Shown here: positions 1 through 9,007 of the stretch, in pieces | Layout of the letters: every line of letters starts with the position of its first letter | How positions within the stretch are numbered: the first letter of the stretch is position 1 | Origin: Paenibacillus sp. V4I3 | Lineage (GTDB): Bacteria > Bacillota > Bacilli > Paenibacillales > NBRC-103111 | Assembly (NCBI RefSeq): GCF_030817215.1 | Contig: NZ_JAUSZA010000001.1 | Coordinates: 2,020,501 to 2,084,500 of the forward strand | Reading direction: 5' to 3' | Length of the DNA: 64,000 bases | The notes under the pieces: model-generated | Database searches by the model: none | The model's input: the letters and a program-made list of their open reading frames with translations, nothing else | Told to the model about the DNA's origin: nothing | Program-made: the position numbers and the translations under genes

Positions 1-1
1 T

Positions 2-1030
2 CATGTGCTTGTCCATACAGGACAAAACTACGACTTTGAGTTGAATGAAGTGTTTTTTCAGGACTTTAAATTAAAAAAGCCAGATTATTTTCTAAATGCC
101 GCTTCTGGATCGCCTATGACTACCATTGGTAACATATTTATTAATATTGAAAATGTCTTAGAGGAGGTAAAGCCAGATGCGTTTCTTGTTTTAGGGGATA
201 CAAATAGCTGTTTGTGTGCAATTGCAGCAAAACGAAGACACATTCCAATTTTCCATATGGAAGCAGGAAACAGGTGCTTTGACCAACGTGTTCCCGAAGA
301 AACAAACAGAAAAATTGTTGACCATATTTCAGATGTAAATTTAACCTATAGCGATATTGCAAGAGAATATTTACTAAGAGAAGGTTTGCCTGCAGATAGG
401 ATTATCAAGACTGGTAGCCCAATGTTTGAAGTAATCCATTCCAGAATGGATGATATAAATAATTCAGATGTTCTTAATAGATTGCAATTGATGGAAGGGC
501 AATATTTTGTTGTATCTGCCCATAGAGAAGAAAATATTAATTCGGAATCCAACTTTCTAAGTTTAGTTGAAAGTCTCAATGCCATTGCTGAAAAATACGA
601 ACTTCCGGTTATTGTCAGCACACATCCGCGAACACGCAATATGATTGATTCTAAAAAAATAGAATTTCATCCGTTGGTTTCACTTCTGAAACCACTTGGT
701 TTTAATGAATATGTTAAACTTCAAGTTAAATCCAAGGCTGTTTTAAGCGATAGCGGAACAATTAGCGAGGAGTCCTCAATACTAAAATTTAGGGCGCTTA
801 ATATTAGACAGGCACATGAACGCCCTGAAGCCATGGAAGAAGCATCAGTCATGTTGGTTGGATTAAACAAAGAGCGAATTTTGCAAGGTTTGGATATTTT
901 AGAATCACAAATACCCGCAACGTTGAGGACTGTCAGTGACTATAGTATGCCAAATGTTTCGGAAAAGGTACTGAGGATTATTCTTTCTTATACGGATTAT
1001 GTGAATAGGACTGTATGGGGCAAGCAATAA
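2..1030 (+). CDS. wecB: UDP-N-acetylglucosamine 2-epimerase family protein (5' end cut off by window edge)
   Basis: Non-hydrolysing UDP-sugar 2-epimerase of the WecB/CapG/FnlC group, a cytoplasmic enzyme that makes nucleotide-sugar precursors for surface polysaccharide. The reading frame is open at the left edge and begins inside the family's N-terminal HTGQNYD motif, so about 30-35 residues, including the nucleotide-binding start, lie outside the window. Visible family motifs are LVLGDTNS, HMEAGNRCFDQRVPEE, SAHREEN and LSDSGTISEESS. The wording of these motifs is closer to my memory of CapG/FnlC enzymes, which make UDP-N-acetyl-L-fucosamine, than to plain WecB, so that substrate is plausible but unproven. 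It is followed by a flippase, a glycosyltransferase and a polymerase. The gene is AT-rich, like the next four. Confidence 0.9.
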   Translation, partial: HVLVHTGQNYDFELNEVFFQDFKLKKPDYFLNAASGSPMTTIGNIFINIENVLEEVKPDAFLVLGDTNSCLCAIAAKRRHIPIFHMEAGNRCFDQRVPEETNRKIVDHISDVNLTYSDIAREYLLREGLPADRIIKTGSPMFEVIHSRMDDINNSDVLNRLQLMEGQYFVVSAHREENINSESNFLSLVESLNAIAEKYELPVIVSTHPRTRNMIDSKKIEFHPLVSLLKPLGFNEYVKLQVKSKAVLSDSGTISEESSILKFRALNIRQAHERPEAMEEASVMLVGLNKERILQGLDILESQIPATLRTVSDYSMPNVSEKVLRIILSYTDYVNRTVWGKQ

Positions 1031-1116
1031 TAAGGTCAATTCTCGCACAAATGGAATTTTAGAGTATTGTGTATAAATAAGCATGATTTCCGTCATGCAA
1101 TAGTTTGGGGGATATT

Positions 1117-2649
1117 GTGCGAAAAAGATCGGTATTAAGAGAAACGTTGTTTTCATCAGGCGTTTCTGCCATTGCTAAGGTATTGGCTTTTATAAGAACG
1201 TCGGTTACTGCTTCGATTTTCGGTGCGACTGGGGTGACCGATGCATTTTATATGGCATCAGATATAATAACCCTGCTTTCAGGAGTAACAAATAGCCTAA
1301 CAACCGTAATTGTTCCAATGCGAACTAAGCTTAGCGCAGAAAAAGGGGGTAAATATGCCGAGCAATATACAAATGCATTATTATGCGCAATGCTTTTGTT
1401 TTCATTGTGTTTCGGTGTTCTTATATTTATTTTTGCGCATTTCTTTGTAAATCTATTTGCCCCGGATTTTACTAAAAGCGCACATGACCTTACTGTAATT
1501 GCTTTACGTATTTTTTCTCCTATCATCGCGGTAACAACAATCGTATCTCTTTTTTCAGGGATTCTTAATGCACAAGAAAAGTATGTTCCCGGACAGCTAA
1601 CAGGGATTATGTTGAATTTGGTTTCCATGATTTTCCCGCTAATTCTTAATAAATATTTTGGCATATATGCAATGATTTTCGGATTTTTAGCAGGCAGTGT
1701 CTTACAGATTGCTGTATTAATTCCGTTTTTTAAAGGATCATACAGGCTTTTTTTTGAATTTAAATGGAAAAAATTTCCAATCAAGAAAACAGTCTTAATG
1801 TGCGTTCCTGTTTTTATCGGATCATTTGCCTTTTCTATTAACCAGGCAGTTAACAAGGCGTTGGCGTCTAGTCTACAGATAGGAAGCGTAACTGCTCTAG
1901 GCTATGCAAGCCAATTGATTTTCTTTATTCAAGGGGTAATTATAATCCCTATAACTACAACATTATTTACCACTCTTTCTATTCTTGTCACCAACAATAG
2001 AAATGACGAGGTCAAAACACAGCTAAATAAGGCTTGCTCGATCCTTATGCTTTGTTTAATTCCAATTACAGCAATTAGTATGCTATACAGTGAAGAAATT
2101 GTGAAAATTGTTTTTATGCGTGGAAAGTTTGACGAATCGGCAAGTATATTAACAAGTCAGGCATTTTTATTTTACGTTATAGGACAATTACCTGTTGGCA
2201 TAAATTTGGCTTGTACACGACTTTTTTACGCATTACAGGACACAAGAACACCTTTGTATGTCAATTTATCAAGCGTTGTGGTTAATATTATTCTTAATCT
2301 CATTTTTGTCAATTTTTTTGGAATAGCCGGTCTTACTCTATCAGCTTCCGCTGCTTCACTTTTGTCATGTGTAATAATAATGTATTTACTAAAACGAAAG
2401 TTAGGACCAATGGGATATAAAACAATTTTAATCGATGGACTGAAAATGCTTAGCGCTCTACTTGGAATAATTGTTGCAGCGTACCTTATCAATAATTTGT
2501 TAGATGCTGGGGCTATATTTTTAAGGCTGGTTTTAGTAACTATAATTGGTACATCTCTATATTTGATTGTTTTATATTTTTTAAAGCAACCACAAATTGT
2601 TTATATTTTTAATTCATTAGTAAAACAATTACGTCGTCAAGTATCTTGA
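1117..2649 (+). CDS. MurJ/MviN-family lipid-linked saccharide flippase
   Basis: Integral membrane protein of about 510 residues in the MVN (MOP superfamily) family, which translocates undecaprenyl-linked intermediates across the membrane. Around 13-14 hydrophobic segments run along its length. The N-terminal TSVTASIFGATGVTDAFYMA stretch is typical of MurJ/MviN proteins. I chose the GTG at 1117 because a TGGGGGAT ribosome binding site lies just before it; a TTG at 1105 is also in frame but would overlap that site. Given its place between an epimerase and a glycosyltransferase, it more likely exports a polysaccharide repeat unit than lipid II, but sequence alone does not separate the two roles. 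Confidence 0.85.
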   Translation: MRKRSVLRETLFSSGVSAIAKVLAFIRTSVTASIFGATGVTDAFYMASDIITLLSGVTNSLTTVIVPMRTKLSAEKGGKYAEQYTNALLCAMLLFSLCFGVLIFIFAHFFVNLFAPDFTKSAHDLTVIALRIFSPIIAVTTIVSLFSGILNAQEKYVPGQLTGIMLNLVSMIFPLILNKYFGIYAMIFGFLAGSVLQIAVLIPFFKGSYRLFFEFKWKKFPIKKTVLMCVPVFIGSFAFSINQAVNKALASSLQIGSVTALGYASQLIFFIQGVIIIPITTTLFTTLSILVTNNRNDEVKTQLNKACSILMLCLIPITAISMLYSEEIVKIVFMRGKFDESASILTSQAFLFYVIGQLPVGINLACTRLFYALQDTRTPLYVNLSSVVVNIILNLIFVNFFGIAGLTLSASAASLLSCVIIMYLLKRKLGPMGYKTILIDGLKMLSALLGIIVAAYLINNLLDAGAIFLRLVLVTIIGTSLYLIVLYFLKQPQIVYIFNSLVKQLRRQVS

Positions 2650-2732
2650 GTAAATACTGTGAACTTAATGAACCAGCATAAGATTCCGAGTTTTACATTG
2701 GGGATCAAGTATTGCCTAAATAGGAGATTATT

Positions 2733-3954
2733 ATGAAAGTTGCCATGATTTGCGGATTACATCCATCAAATGATAGTGAACTTATTAAAAAGAGCATTAT
2801 TATGCCGCAATATGCTGCACATAGGACTGCTGCCGCCTTGGCAGAGGGCTTTTATTTGCACATGCAGGATGATTTTACTATTTTAAATATTCCGTTTGTC
2901 GGGTCTTATCCTAAACAACATAAAATGCTACACGTACCGTCATATGAGTGGGTGTTTATGGGGGAAAAAACAGGCACCGACAATCGCTTTTAATAATTTG
3001 TTTGGATTTAGGCAGATATCAAGAAAAAATGCAGTCGCAAGTAGTCTACTCAAATGGGTTTATGAAAATCAAGACGAGGACATGTTTGTAATTGTTTATG
3101 CTTTGACAACACCATTCCTTCAAGCAGTTAAACAAGCAAAAGCAATAAACAGTAAGCTAAAAGCTTGCTTGATTGTTCCTGACCTTCCACAATATATGGA
3201 CGCAGATTCAAGCCTAGTCTATAGAACACTTAAATCGATTGATATAAAAAAACAAAAAACGCTGCTGAAAGAAATTGATATGTTTACTTTAGTTTCAAGT
3301 CATATGGCAAGTGCACTGAATATTGACAAGCCCTTCATCGTTATTGAGGGTGTTATTGATACAAAAAAATTGCCGATCAGTTTAAATAGCCCAATGCCTG
3401 AGCACGAATTTGTTATAAAAAAGATTGTGTATACGGGTGGGGTTAACACAGAATATGGAATTGAAGGCCTATTGAAAGCTTTTTCATTAGTCAAAGGACA
3501 AGATTATGCCCTTATAATTGCTGGAAGTGGAAATGCTGTACAGATGGTAAAGGAATACGCAGAAAAAGACAGCCGCATCCAGTTTCTTGGAACGCTCAGC
3601 ATTGAAGAATCCATAAAGTTGCAAGGCGAAGCAACTTTACTGATTAATCCACGCCAACCAGATAAGGATTTTGTCAAATATTCTTTTCCTTCAAAAACAC
3701 TTGAATATATGATGGCAGGAAAACCTGTGCTTATGTTTAAATTAGATGGGATTCCAAATGAGTATGACGAATTTTTATACTATTTTGAAAACAATAATGA
3801 CTATGAGGGCATGGCTAAAAAAATTGTAGATATTTGCAGTCTGCCTGCTAAACAAAAATTTGAGCGCTGTAGAAAAGCTATTGAATTTCTGAGAAATGAA
3901 AAAAATGTTTTAAATCAAACGGATAAAATACTAAAATTATTATCCCAAATTTGA
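2733..3954 (+). pseudogene. GT4-type glycosyltransferase, interrupted by a frameshift
   Basis: Two overlapping frames together make one GT-B glycosyltransferase of about 405 residues. The first frame (from ATG 2733) carries the N-terminal part with AAHRTAAALAEGFY and ends at a stop at 2991. The second frame continues with FNNLFGFRQISR and holds the C-terminal Rossmann domain with KIVYTGGVNTEYGIEGLLKA and SKTLEYMMAGKPVL. The shift is +1 and maps to a homopolymer stretch of five G (2960-2964) followed by six A (2965-2970). Removing one base there restores a continuous protein. It may be a true mutation, a sequencing error or a slippage site. Neighbouring genes suggest it adds a sugar to the local polysaccharide repeat unit. 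Confidence 0.8.
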
Positions 3955-3969
3955 TAGGAGAGGATTATT

Positions 3970-5382
3970 ATTTTTATTAAAGCAGAAAATCGTTTATCGT
4001 TTTACGATGAATTAAAAGCTTTCATAGCAACAAATTTTGTTTTTGTTTTAATTGTTTCAAGTTTTTGGATTTTCACACTCAGCATTCCGTTGATAAATAA
4101 AGGTTTTACAATCAGTATTTCAGAAATTATTGTTTTATATCTATTTTTTTTCATGTTGTTTAAAATAATAAGAAAAAGTTATAAGCCATCCGTGGTTTTA
4201 AAACGGCAGCTAATTGTAATAGGGATATTTTCTGTTTATTTTATATTACTCGTTTTATTTCGATTTTATCTACACAATCTTAAACTGGATATGTTTTTGT
4301 TTGCAAAAGTTACTTTTCCTGTGATGGCTTTATTTTTTTACTTTGACCATAAGAAATTTGATTATTCAATAATTCTTGCAAATATTGTATGTGCTGGTCT
4401 TGTGGCTAACATAATTCAATTATTAGTTGGTGCTACTCTTGATTATCCATTTGTTTTACCTTTAAGTACATTAATGATTAATATAAATATCTTTAATTGT
4501 TTTATTGTCTCAATTCTTCCTTTATGTTTTATAATTCTATACCGACACTATGTGAAGACGCGCCTTACTTCAAAATTTATACTTAGTGTTAGTTTCACAA
4601 ATATTATCATAACGCTTGCTTTGCTTACGATATCTGGTTCCCGAACTGGATTTGCTCTAGCAATGTTTTTTACCGTACTTACGCTAGCACTTTCATTCAA
4701 ATCAAAAAAACTATTAAAAAACTATTTTTTCTCAATACTTTTAAGTCTGGTTTTGATTGTGTCATTTATCTCCATTGAACATGTTAGTGGTTTTTTAATC
4801 AGAGGAAGTATGTTAAATAATACTAGCGTGCAGAGCGCTGTAGCAAACGCGGTAGTAAGCACAGATACTGTATTAAAAAATAATAAGAATCTTTCAGAAT
4901 CAAATACTCCAAATGAAAAAACAAAAGAAGAGAAATTCGGGTTTAATTTCAAAACTGAAAACATTGTTATTAGTAATAAAGAAAATGATGGCTTCAGATT
5001 TGCAATGTGGAAGATTGCCTTTGATAGATTAATTAAAAGTCCGTTTATTGGAACCGGAGAGTTATTGTTTAGTGTGACATCGAGTGGAAAAGCCGTTCCT
5101 TCTCAATCAGTCCATAATTTTATCCTTGAAATTCTGCTAGCTTGTGGAATGATTGGTTTATGCCTGTATGCTATTGTTATTTTGCTACCGATTGTTAAAA
5201 CTATAGTTATACTAATACAACAAAAAAATATTGTTATACCTTCACTACTTATGCTTTCAATCTTTTTTATAGTATCTTACAGTATGTTCCAGCCCTTTTT
5301 CCTAACTCATTCTATCATCCTCATACTTTGGTTGATAATAGCATTCATTTACCAATATGGAGTACAAGAAAAAGGGAATTAA
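3970..5382 (+). CDS. O-antigen/exopolysaccharide polymerase (Wzy-like), apparent ATT start
   Basis: Polytopic membrane protein of about 470 residues with roughly 10-12 hydrophobic segments and the large polar loop typical of Wzy/ligase proteins. The loop ends in SVHNFILEILLACGMIG, the usual conserved His-Asn region before the last membrane helices. It would polymerise repeat units at the outer face of the membrane. The first conventional in-frame start is TTG 4090, which has no ribosome binding site. An excellent AGGAGAGG site lies at 3956-3963, immediately followed by in-frame ATT codons at 3964, 3967 and 3970 and an open frame reading FIKAENRLSFYDELKAFIA. I therefore place the start at an ATT codon; alternatively an original ATG has mutated. 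Strongly AT-rich. Confidence 0.8.
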   Translation: MFIKAENRLSFYDELKAFIATNFVFVLIVSSFWIFTLSIPLINKGFTISISEIIVLYLFFFMLFKIIRKSYKPSVVLKRQLIVIGIFSVYFILLVLFRFYLHNLKLDMFLFAKVTFPVMALFFYFDHKKFDYSIILANIVCAGLVANIIQLLVGATLDYPFVLPLSTLMININIFNCFIVSILPLCFIILYRHYVKTRLTSKFILSVSFTNIIITLALLTISGSRTGFALAMFFTVLTLALSFKSKKLLKNYFFSILLSLVLIVSFISIEHVSGFLIRGSMLNNTSVQSAVANAVVSTDTVLKNNKNLSESNTPNEKTKEEKFGFNFKTENIVISNKENDGFRFAMWKIAFDRLIKSPFIGTGELLFSVTSSGKAVPSQSVHNFILEILLACGMIGLCLYAIVILLPIVKTIVILIQQKNIVIPSLLMLSIFFIVSYSMFQPFFLTHSIILILWLIIAFIYQYGVQEKGN

Positions 5383-5456
5383 TTAGTAAATGTTTCGCAA
5401 TCCACCCAAAAACCCAGCAGTGGTAATGGAGATCACTGAACTGTAATTGCGATTTT

Positions 5457-5499
5457 AAAAAGGTCAGTTCCTCAATTTTTTGGGGAGGATGACCTTTTT
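5457..5499 (+). terminator. Intrinsic terminator after the AT-rich polysaccharide genes
   Basis: AAAAAGGTCA pairs with TGACCTTTTT, with an inner TCCTC/GAGGA stem, followed by a T run. It closes the epimerase-to-polymerase operon. Confidence 0.8.
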
Positions 5500-5610
5500 C
5501 GACATGCTGAAGCTTATGCATTTATAGATGCAGCCGACTTCTTTTTGACTATTGGAAATAATAGTACAATAGAGAAGGTTTAAAAGAAGTTTGTACCGCT
5601 ACATGATTAA

Positions 5611-6610
5611 AATCCGTTAAGGCAAAAGGGCTACAACAAGCAGCTCATTCTTATTCTCGGTGCAGGCACACTCGGTCGTCAGTTCTACACGAAGCTGAGG
5701 CAGCATCCTGAGCTTGGGTACGAAGTCGTCGGTTTCCTGGATGATTTTCAGGAGAAACATGAAGTTTCTTTCCAGAGCTATAAGCCGATTATTGGGAAGA
5801 TAGACGATCTCGAAGACATTCTGAACGATCTCATTGTCGATGAGGTTTTCATCGCTCTTTCGTTAGATGCACACCGTAAGTTCGGCAGGATCATCAATGT
5901 CTGTGAAAAAATTAGTGTCAAACCCTGATCATACCGGACTTTTACGACTTCTTGCCATCTCGTCCTTATTTTGATAATTTTGCTGATATGCCGCTTATTA
6001 ACGTACGAGATATCCCGCTGGATGAGTTCCGGAACCGACTTTTCAAGCGAGCTTTCGATATTGTTTTCGCCTCTATGGCTATTCTAATTACTTTGCCCGT
6101 TATGATTGCTTCCGTTATTGCTATTAAGCTAACTTCTCCAGGTCCGATCATTTTCAAACAAGAGCGTGTAGGTCTAAACCGCAGAAGGTTTATGATGTAT
6201 AAGTTGCGTAGTATGAATGTGTTGGCAGAGAGTTCCTCTAATACGGAGTGGACGGTTAAAAATGACCCGCGGCGAACGAAGGTCGGTACTTTCCTTCGCA
6301 AAACGAGTCTTGATGAGCTGCCGCAGTTTTTTAATGTGCTTTTTGGGCATATGAGTGTTGTCGGTCCAAGGCCAGAGCGTCCTTATTTCGTGGAACAATT
6401 CAAGGAAGAAGTTCCGAAGTATATGGTGAAGCATCATATCGTCCTGGGATTACGGGGTGGGCTCAAAGCAACGGTCTCAGAGGAGATACCTCTATCGAGG
6501 AACGAATCAAGCATGACATTTTTTATATTGAAAATTGGACTTTTCTATTCGATATTAAAATTATTTGGAGAACGATTATTAATGGTTTTATTAATAAAAA
6601 TGCGTACTAA
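5611..6610 (+). pseudogene. Decayed undecaprenyl-phosphate sugar phosphotransferase (WbaP/EpsL-like)
   Basis: Remnant of a polyisoprenyl-phosphate hexose-1-phosphate transferase, the enzyme that starts repeat-unit assembly. After a stop at 5608, the frame encodes part of the central CoA-binding-like domain (QLILILGAGTLGRQFYTKL and onward). A 1-base loss near 5922 shifts the frame into TLIIPDFYDFLPSRPYFDNF and the catalytic domain with FKRAFDIVFASMAI, KLTSPGPIIFKQERVGLN and SLDELPQFFNVL. A second 1-base loss near 6440 shifts again into RPGITGWAQSNGLRGDTSIE and on to the normal-looking end at 6608-6610. The N-terminal membrane domain is missing. The longest open piece is 5952-6635, but it reads out of frame after 6440. 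It is not expected to work; an intact relative lies at 55383-56081. Confidence 0.85.
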
Positions 6611-6692
6611 AATTTTTTTCGCCTCAACCGCATGATTCGTCAACATCTTCCCCATACTATGCATATACTAAGTATGCGGGGAGGTTATTCTT

Positions 6693-6818
6693 ATGATCGA
6701 TCATGAAGACGCTTACCAGGATGATCATTTGTCAGTTGGCAAAGGATTGATTGTTGGTGTTGTGTTCGGCTCCCTGATCTGGGCGGCCATTATTGCCAGT
6801 GTTGTGTATATGTGGTAA
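6693..6818 (+). CDS. Small single-pass membrane protein, 41 residues
   Basis: Short gene with a good ribosome binding site (GGGGAGG at 6678-6684). The product has a charged, His/Asp-rich N-terminus (MIDHEDAYQDDHLS) and one hydrophobic segment from about residue 18 to 39, ending in YMW. It is followed by a terminator, so it forms its own transcription unit. I do not recognise the family and assign no function. Confidence 0.6.
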   Translation: MIDHEDAYQDDHLSVGKGLIVGVVFGSLIWAAIIASVVYMW

Positions 6819-6835
6819 AACGTAATTCATAAATG

Positions 6836-6880
6836 AAGAGGCTGCTGAGGCTATTTATAGCTCCAAGCAGTCTCTTTTTT
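6836..6880 (+). terminator. Intrinsic terminator after the small membrane protein gene
   Basis: AGAGGCTGCT pairs imperfectly with AGCAGTCTCT, followed by TTTTTT. Confidence 0.75.
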
Positions 6881-6999
6881 GTTTTCAAAATGTCGAAATC
6901 TGGAAGTTAAAGTGCTGGCTGCGTATATTCAATGAAGGCGCAAGTTAGAGACAATTCCAAATAATCATGCATACGTTAGTTACAGAGGTGATCTAGCTG

Positions 7000-7545
7000 A
7001 TGAATGTTATTGCCACAAAACTGCCAGGATTATTTATTATTGAACCTGATGTCCATGGGGATCATCGGGGTTTTTTCATGGAAAGTTATCATCGTGCGAA
7101 ATTGGCGGAGCATGGAATTGATGTTCCTTTTGTTCAAGACAATCATTCTTTATCTTTAGAAATTGGAGTTTTGCGGGGGCTTCATTATCAATTGAATCCA
7201 AAAGCACAAACGAAACTAGTTCGGGTTGTTTCAGGTTCTATTTATGATGTGGCGGTAGATATTCGTAAAAACTCTTCTACCTTCGGTGAATGGGTGGGCG
7301 TCACTCTTAGTGCGGCTAATAAGCGCCAGCTTCTTGTTCCTCAAGGATTTGCTCATGGGTTTTGTACGACTGAGCCCCAAACTCAAGTGTTATACAAGGT
7401 GGATGAGTATTACTCTCCTGTCCATGATAGGGGAATTTTATGGAGCGACCCGGCTATTGGCATTGATTGGCCGACAGCTAATCCCATTTTATCGGATAAG
7501 GATCAGAAGCACCCGTTGCTTAAAGATGCGGAGATTAATTTTTAG
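7000..7545 (+). CDS. rfbC: dTDP-4-dehydrorhamnose 3,5-epimerase, orphan copy
   Basis: Cytoplasmic cupin-fold epimerase that converts dTDP-4-dehydro-6-deoxy-D-glucose to the L-rhamnose form on the way to dTDP-L-rhamnose. At 181 residues it is the usual length. Family motifs are GFFMESYHRAKLAEHGI, QDNHSLS, LRGLHYQLNP with the catalytic His, VAVDIRKNS, PQGFAHGF and VLYKVDEYYSP with the active-site Tyr. A GAGGTGAT ribosome binding site precedes ATG 7000. It stands alone between two terminators, without rfbA, rfbB or rfbD. A second, clearly homologous copy sits in the dTDP-sugar operon at 60844-61392. The orphan may be a relic of the older polysaccharide locus on its left. Confidence 0.93.
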   Translation: MNVIATKLPGLFIIEPDVHGDHRGFFMESYHRAKLAEHGIDVPFVQDNHSLSLEIGVLRGLHYQLNPKAQTKLVRVVSGSIYDVAVDIRKNSSTFGEWVGVTLSAANKRQLLVPQGFAHGFCTTEPQTQVLYKVDEYYSPVHDRGILWSDPAIGIDWPTANPILSDKDQKHPLLKDAEINF

Positions 7546-7567
7546 CAGCATTCAAAAGAGCTCATTA

Positions 7568-7596
7568 GGGCCATTCCATTTGGAGTGGCTATTTTT
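7568..7596 (+). terminator. Intrinsic terminator after orphan rfbC
   Basis: GCCATTCC pairs with GGAGTGGC around a short loop, followed by ATTTTTG. Confidence 0.65.
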
Positions 7597-7698
7597 GTTG
7601 CTTTATTTAGCCAAGCCCCAACTCGTCTGCATAATCGGCCAAGTCCCCTCATATGCATGTACTATGTTGATGTTAATCATGAGTGAGGGGATGATCGA

Positions 7699-8886
7699 AT
7701 GCGCCGGGTCACATGGGTGGTAGCAGTGGTGATGTGCTTAGCATTGGTTCTCGCGGGATGCGGGATGGGCAAAAAGGATGCAGGATCTATTGTAAAGGAT
7801 TTGGATCATGTGATCAGCAAGTCGGGCAGCTATCAGGCTTCAGGAAGCATGATTTTGAACACGGGGCAGCAGCCGCAGGAGTATCAGGTGGAGGTGGCTT
7901 ACTCGCCGGATCATTTCTACCGTATTTCGCTTACGAATGCGGGGAAGGATGTGACGCAGATCGTACTGCGTAATGAGGAGGGCGTGTTCGTGCTGACGCC
8001 GCATCTCAAGAAGAGCTTCCGCTTCCAAAGCGATTGGCCGGAGAATCAGGGGCAGGTGTATTTGTTCCAGTCTCTTGCGAAGAGCATAATTGCCGATAAG
8101 GATCGCCAATTTACGACGGATAATGATACGTATGTGTTCGATGTTGCAGCCAATTATCAAAATGAGCAGCTGTCACGCCAGAAAATTTGGCTGAATAAGA
8201 AGACATTGGCGCCTAAGCAGGTTCAGGTGTCGGATGCGAATAAGAATGTGTTGGTTCAGGTGAATTTTACGAGCTTTGAATTCGATGCTAAGTTCGACAA
8301 GGATTATTTCCAAATGGAGCGCAATATGACCAGCTGGAATTTGAAGTCTTTACCTACGATGGCTGACGTTGGCGTTACGGATGCCAATCACCCAGCAACA
8401 GGTGGTAAGTCTGTAACAGATAAGAATCTGTCAGCAACAGGCGGTCAATCCGATCAAGCTGCAGGCCAAGCTCAAGATGGGCAAAAGGCTGCAGCGACTA
8501 AAACAGGTACTGATACGACGAAGCCGACTGCCGCGGCAAGCAAAGCTCAGAGTATCGGTATTATCGAGCCGTCCTACCTGCCGAAAGAAGTGGTGAAGCA
8601 GGATATCACGGATATGAAGCTTGGTGAGGACGCAGCGGTCCTTTTGAGATACAAAGGGAAGTACAACTTCAGTCTCATAGAGGTGAGACCACAGGCCAAA
8701 TCAGTGTCCTTGCAGCCGGGTACGATTGTTGATCTTGGATTCACTATCGGCGTGCTCACGGGGGATGAGAAGAAGACGCTCACTTGGACGAATGACGGCG
8801 TAGAGTTCAGATTGTCGACTGGCGATTTGCCTACGAATGAAATGATCAAAGTCGCTATGGCGACTGAGGGGCAGTCTGGGAAATAA
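7699..8886 (+). CDS. ydcC: YdcC-like sporulation-associated lipoprotein (LolA/RseB-like fold)
   Basis: Secreted lipoprotein of 395 residues. Residues 1-21 are a signal peptide ending in the lipobox LAGC. The body resembles LolA/RseB-type beta-sheet lipoprotein-binding domains (residues about 30-210). A low-complexity linker rich in Ala/Thr/Gln/Lys follows at about 230-280, with the near repeat ATGGKSVTDKNLSATGGQSD, and then a second domain of about 110 residues. In B. subtilis ydcC lies just before alr; here the same order holds, but with three extra genes in between. The ATG at 7699 has a GAGGGGATG ribosome binding site. The family name rests on domain type plus synteny; its precise role is not established from sequence. 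Confidence 0.75.
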   Translation: MRRVTWVVAVVMCLALVLAGCGMGKKDAGSIVKDLDHVISKSGSYQASGSMILNTGQQPQEYQVEVAYSPDHFYRISLTNAGKDVTQIVLRNEEGVFVLTPHLKKSFRFQSDWPENQGQVYLFQSLAKSIIADKDRQFTTDNDTYVFDVAANYQNEQLSRQKIWLNKKTLAPKQVQVSDANKNVLVQVNFTSFEFDAKFDKDYFQMERNMTSWNLKSLPTMADVGVTDANHPATGGKSVTDKNLSATGGQSDQAAGQAQDGQKAAATKTGTDTTKPTAAASKAQSIGIIEPSYLPKEVVKQDITDMKLGEDAAVLLRYKGKYNFSLIEVRPQAKSVSLQPGTIVDLGFTIGVLTGDEKKTLTWTNDGVEFRLSTGDLPTNEMIKVAMATEGQSGK

Positions 8887-8915
8887 GATGATCATAGAAT
8901 CAATATAAGTCGAAA

Positions 8916-8959
8916 AAGGGAAGCACTGCTCGAAATGAGCAGGTGTCTTCCCTTATTTT
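8916..8959 (+). terminator. Intrinsic terminator after the ydcC-like gene
   Basis: A long stem in which AAGGGAAGCACTGCTC pairs with GAGCAGGTGTCTTCCCTT, followed by ATTTT. Confidence 0.85.
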
Positions 8960-9007
8960 CATTACCAATTTTGTGAAGTATAATGAGTAATAAGAGGTGA
9001 TGAATGA

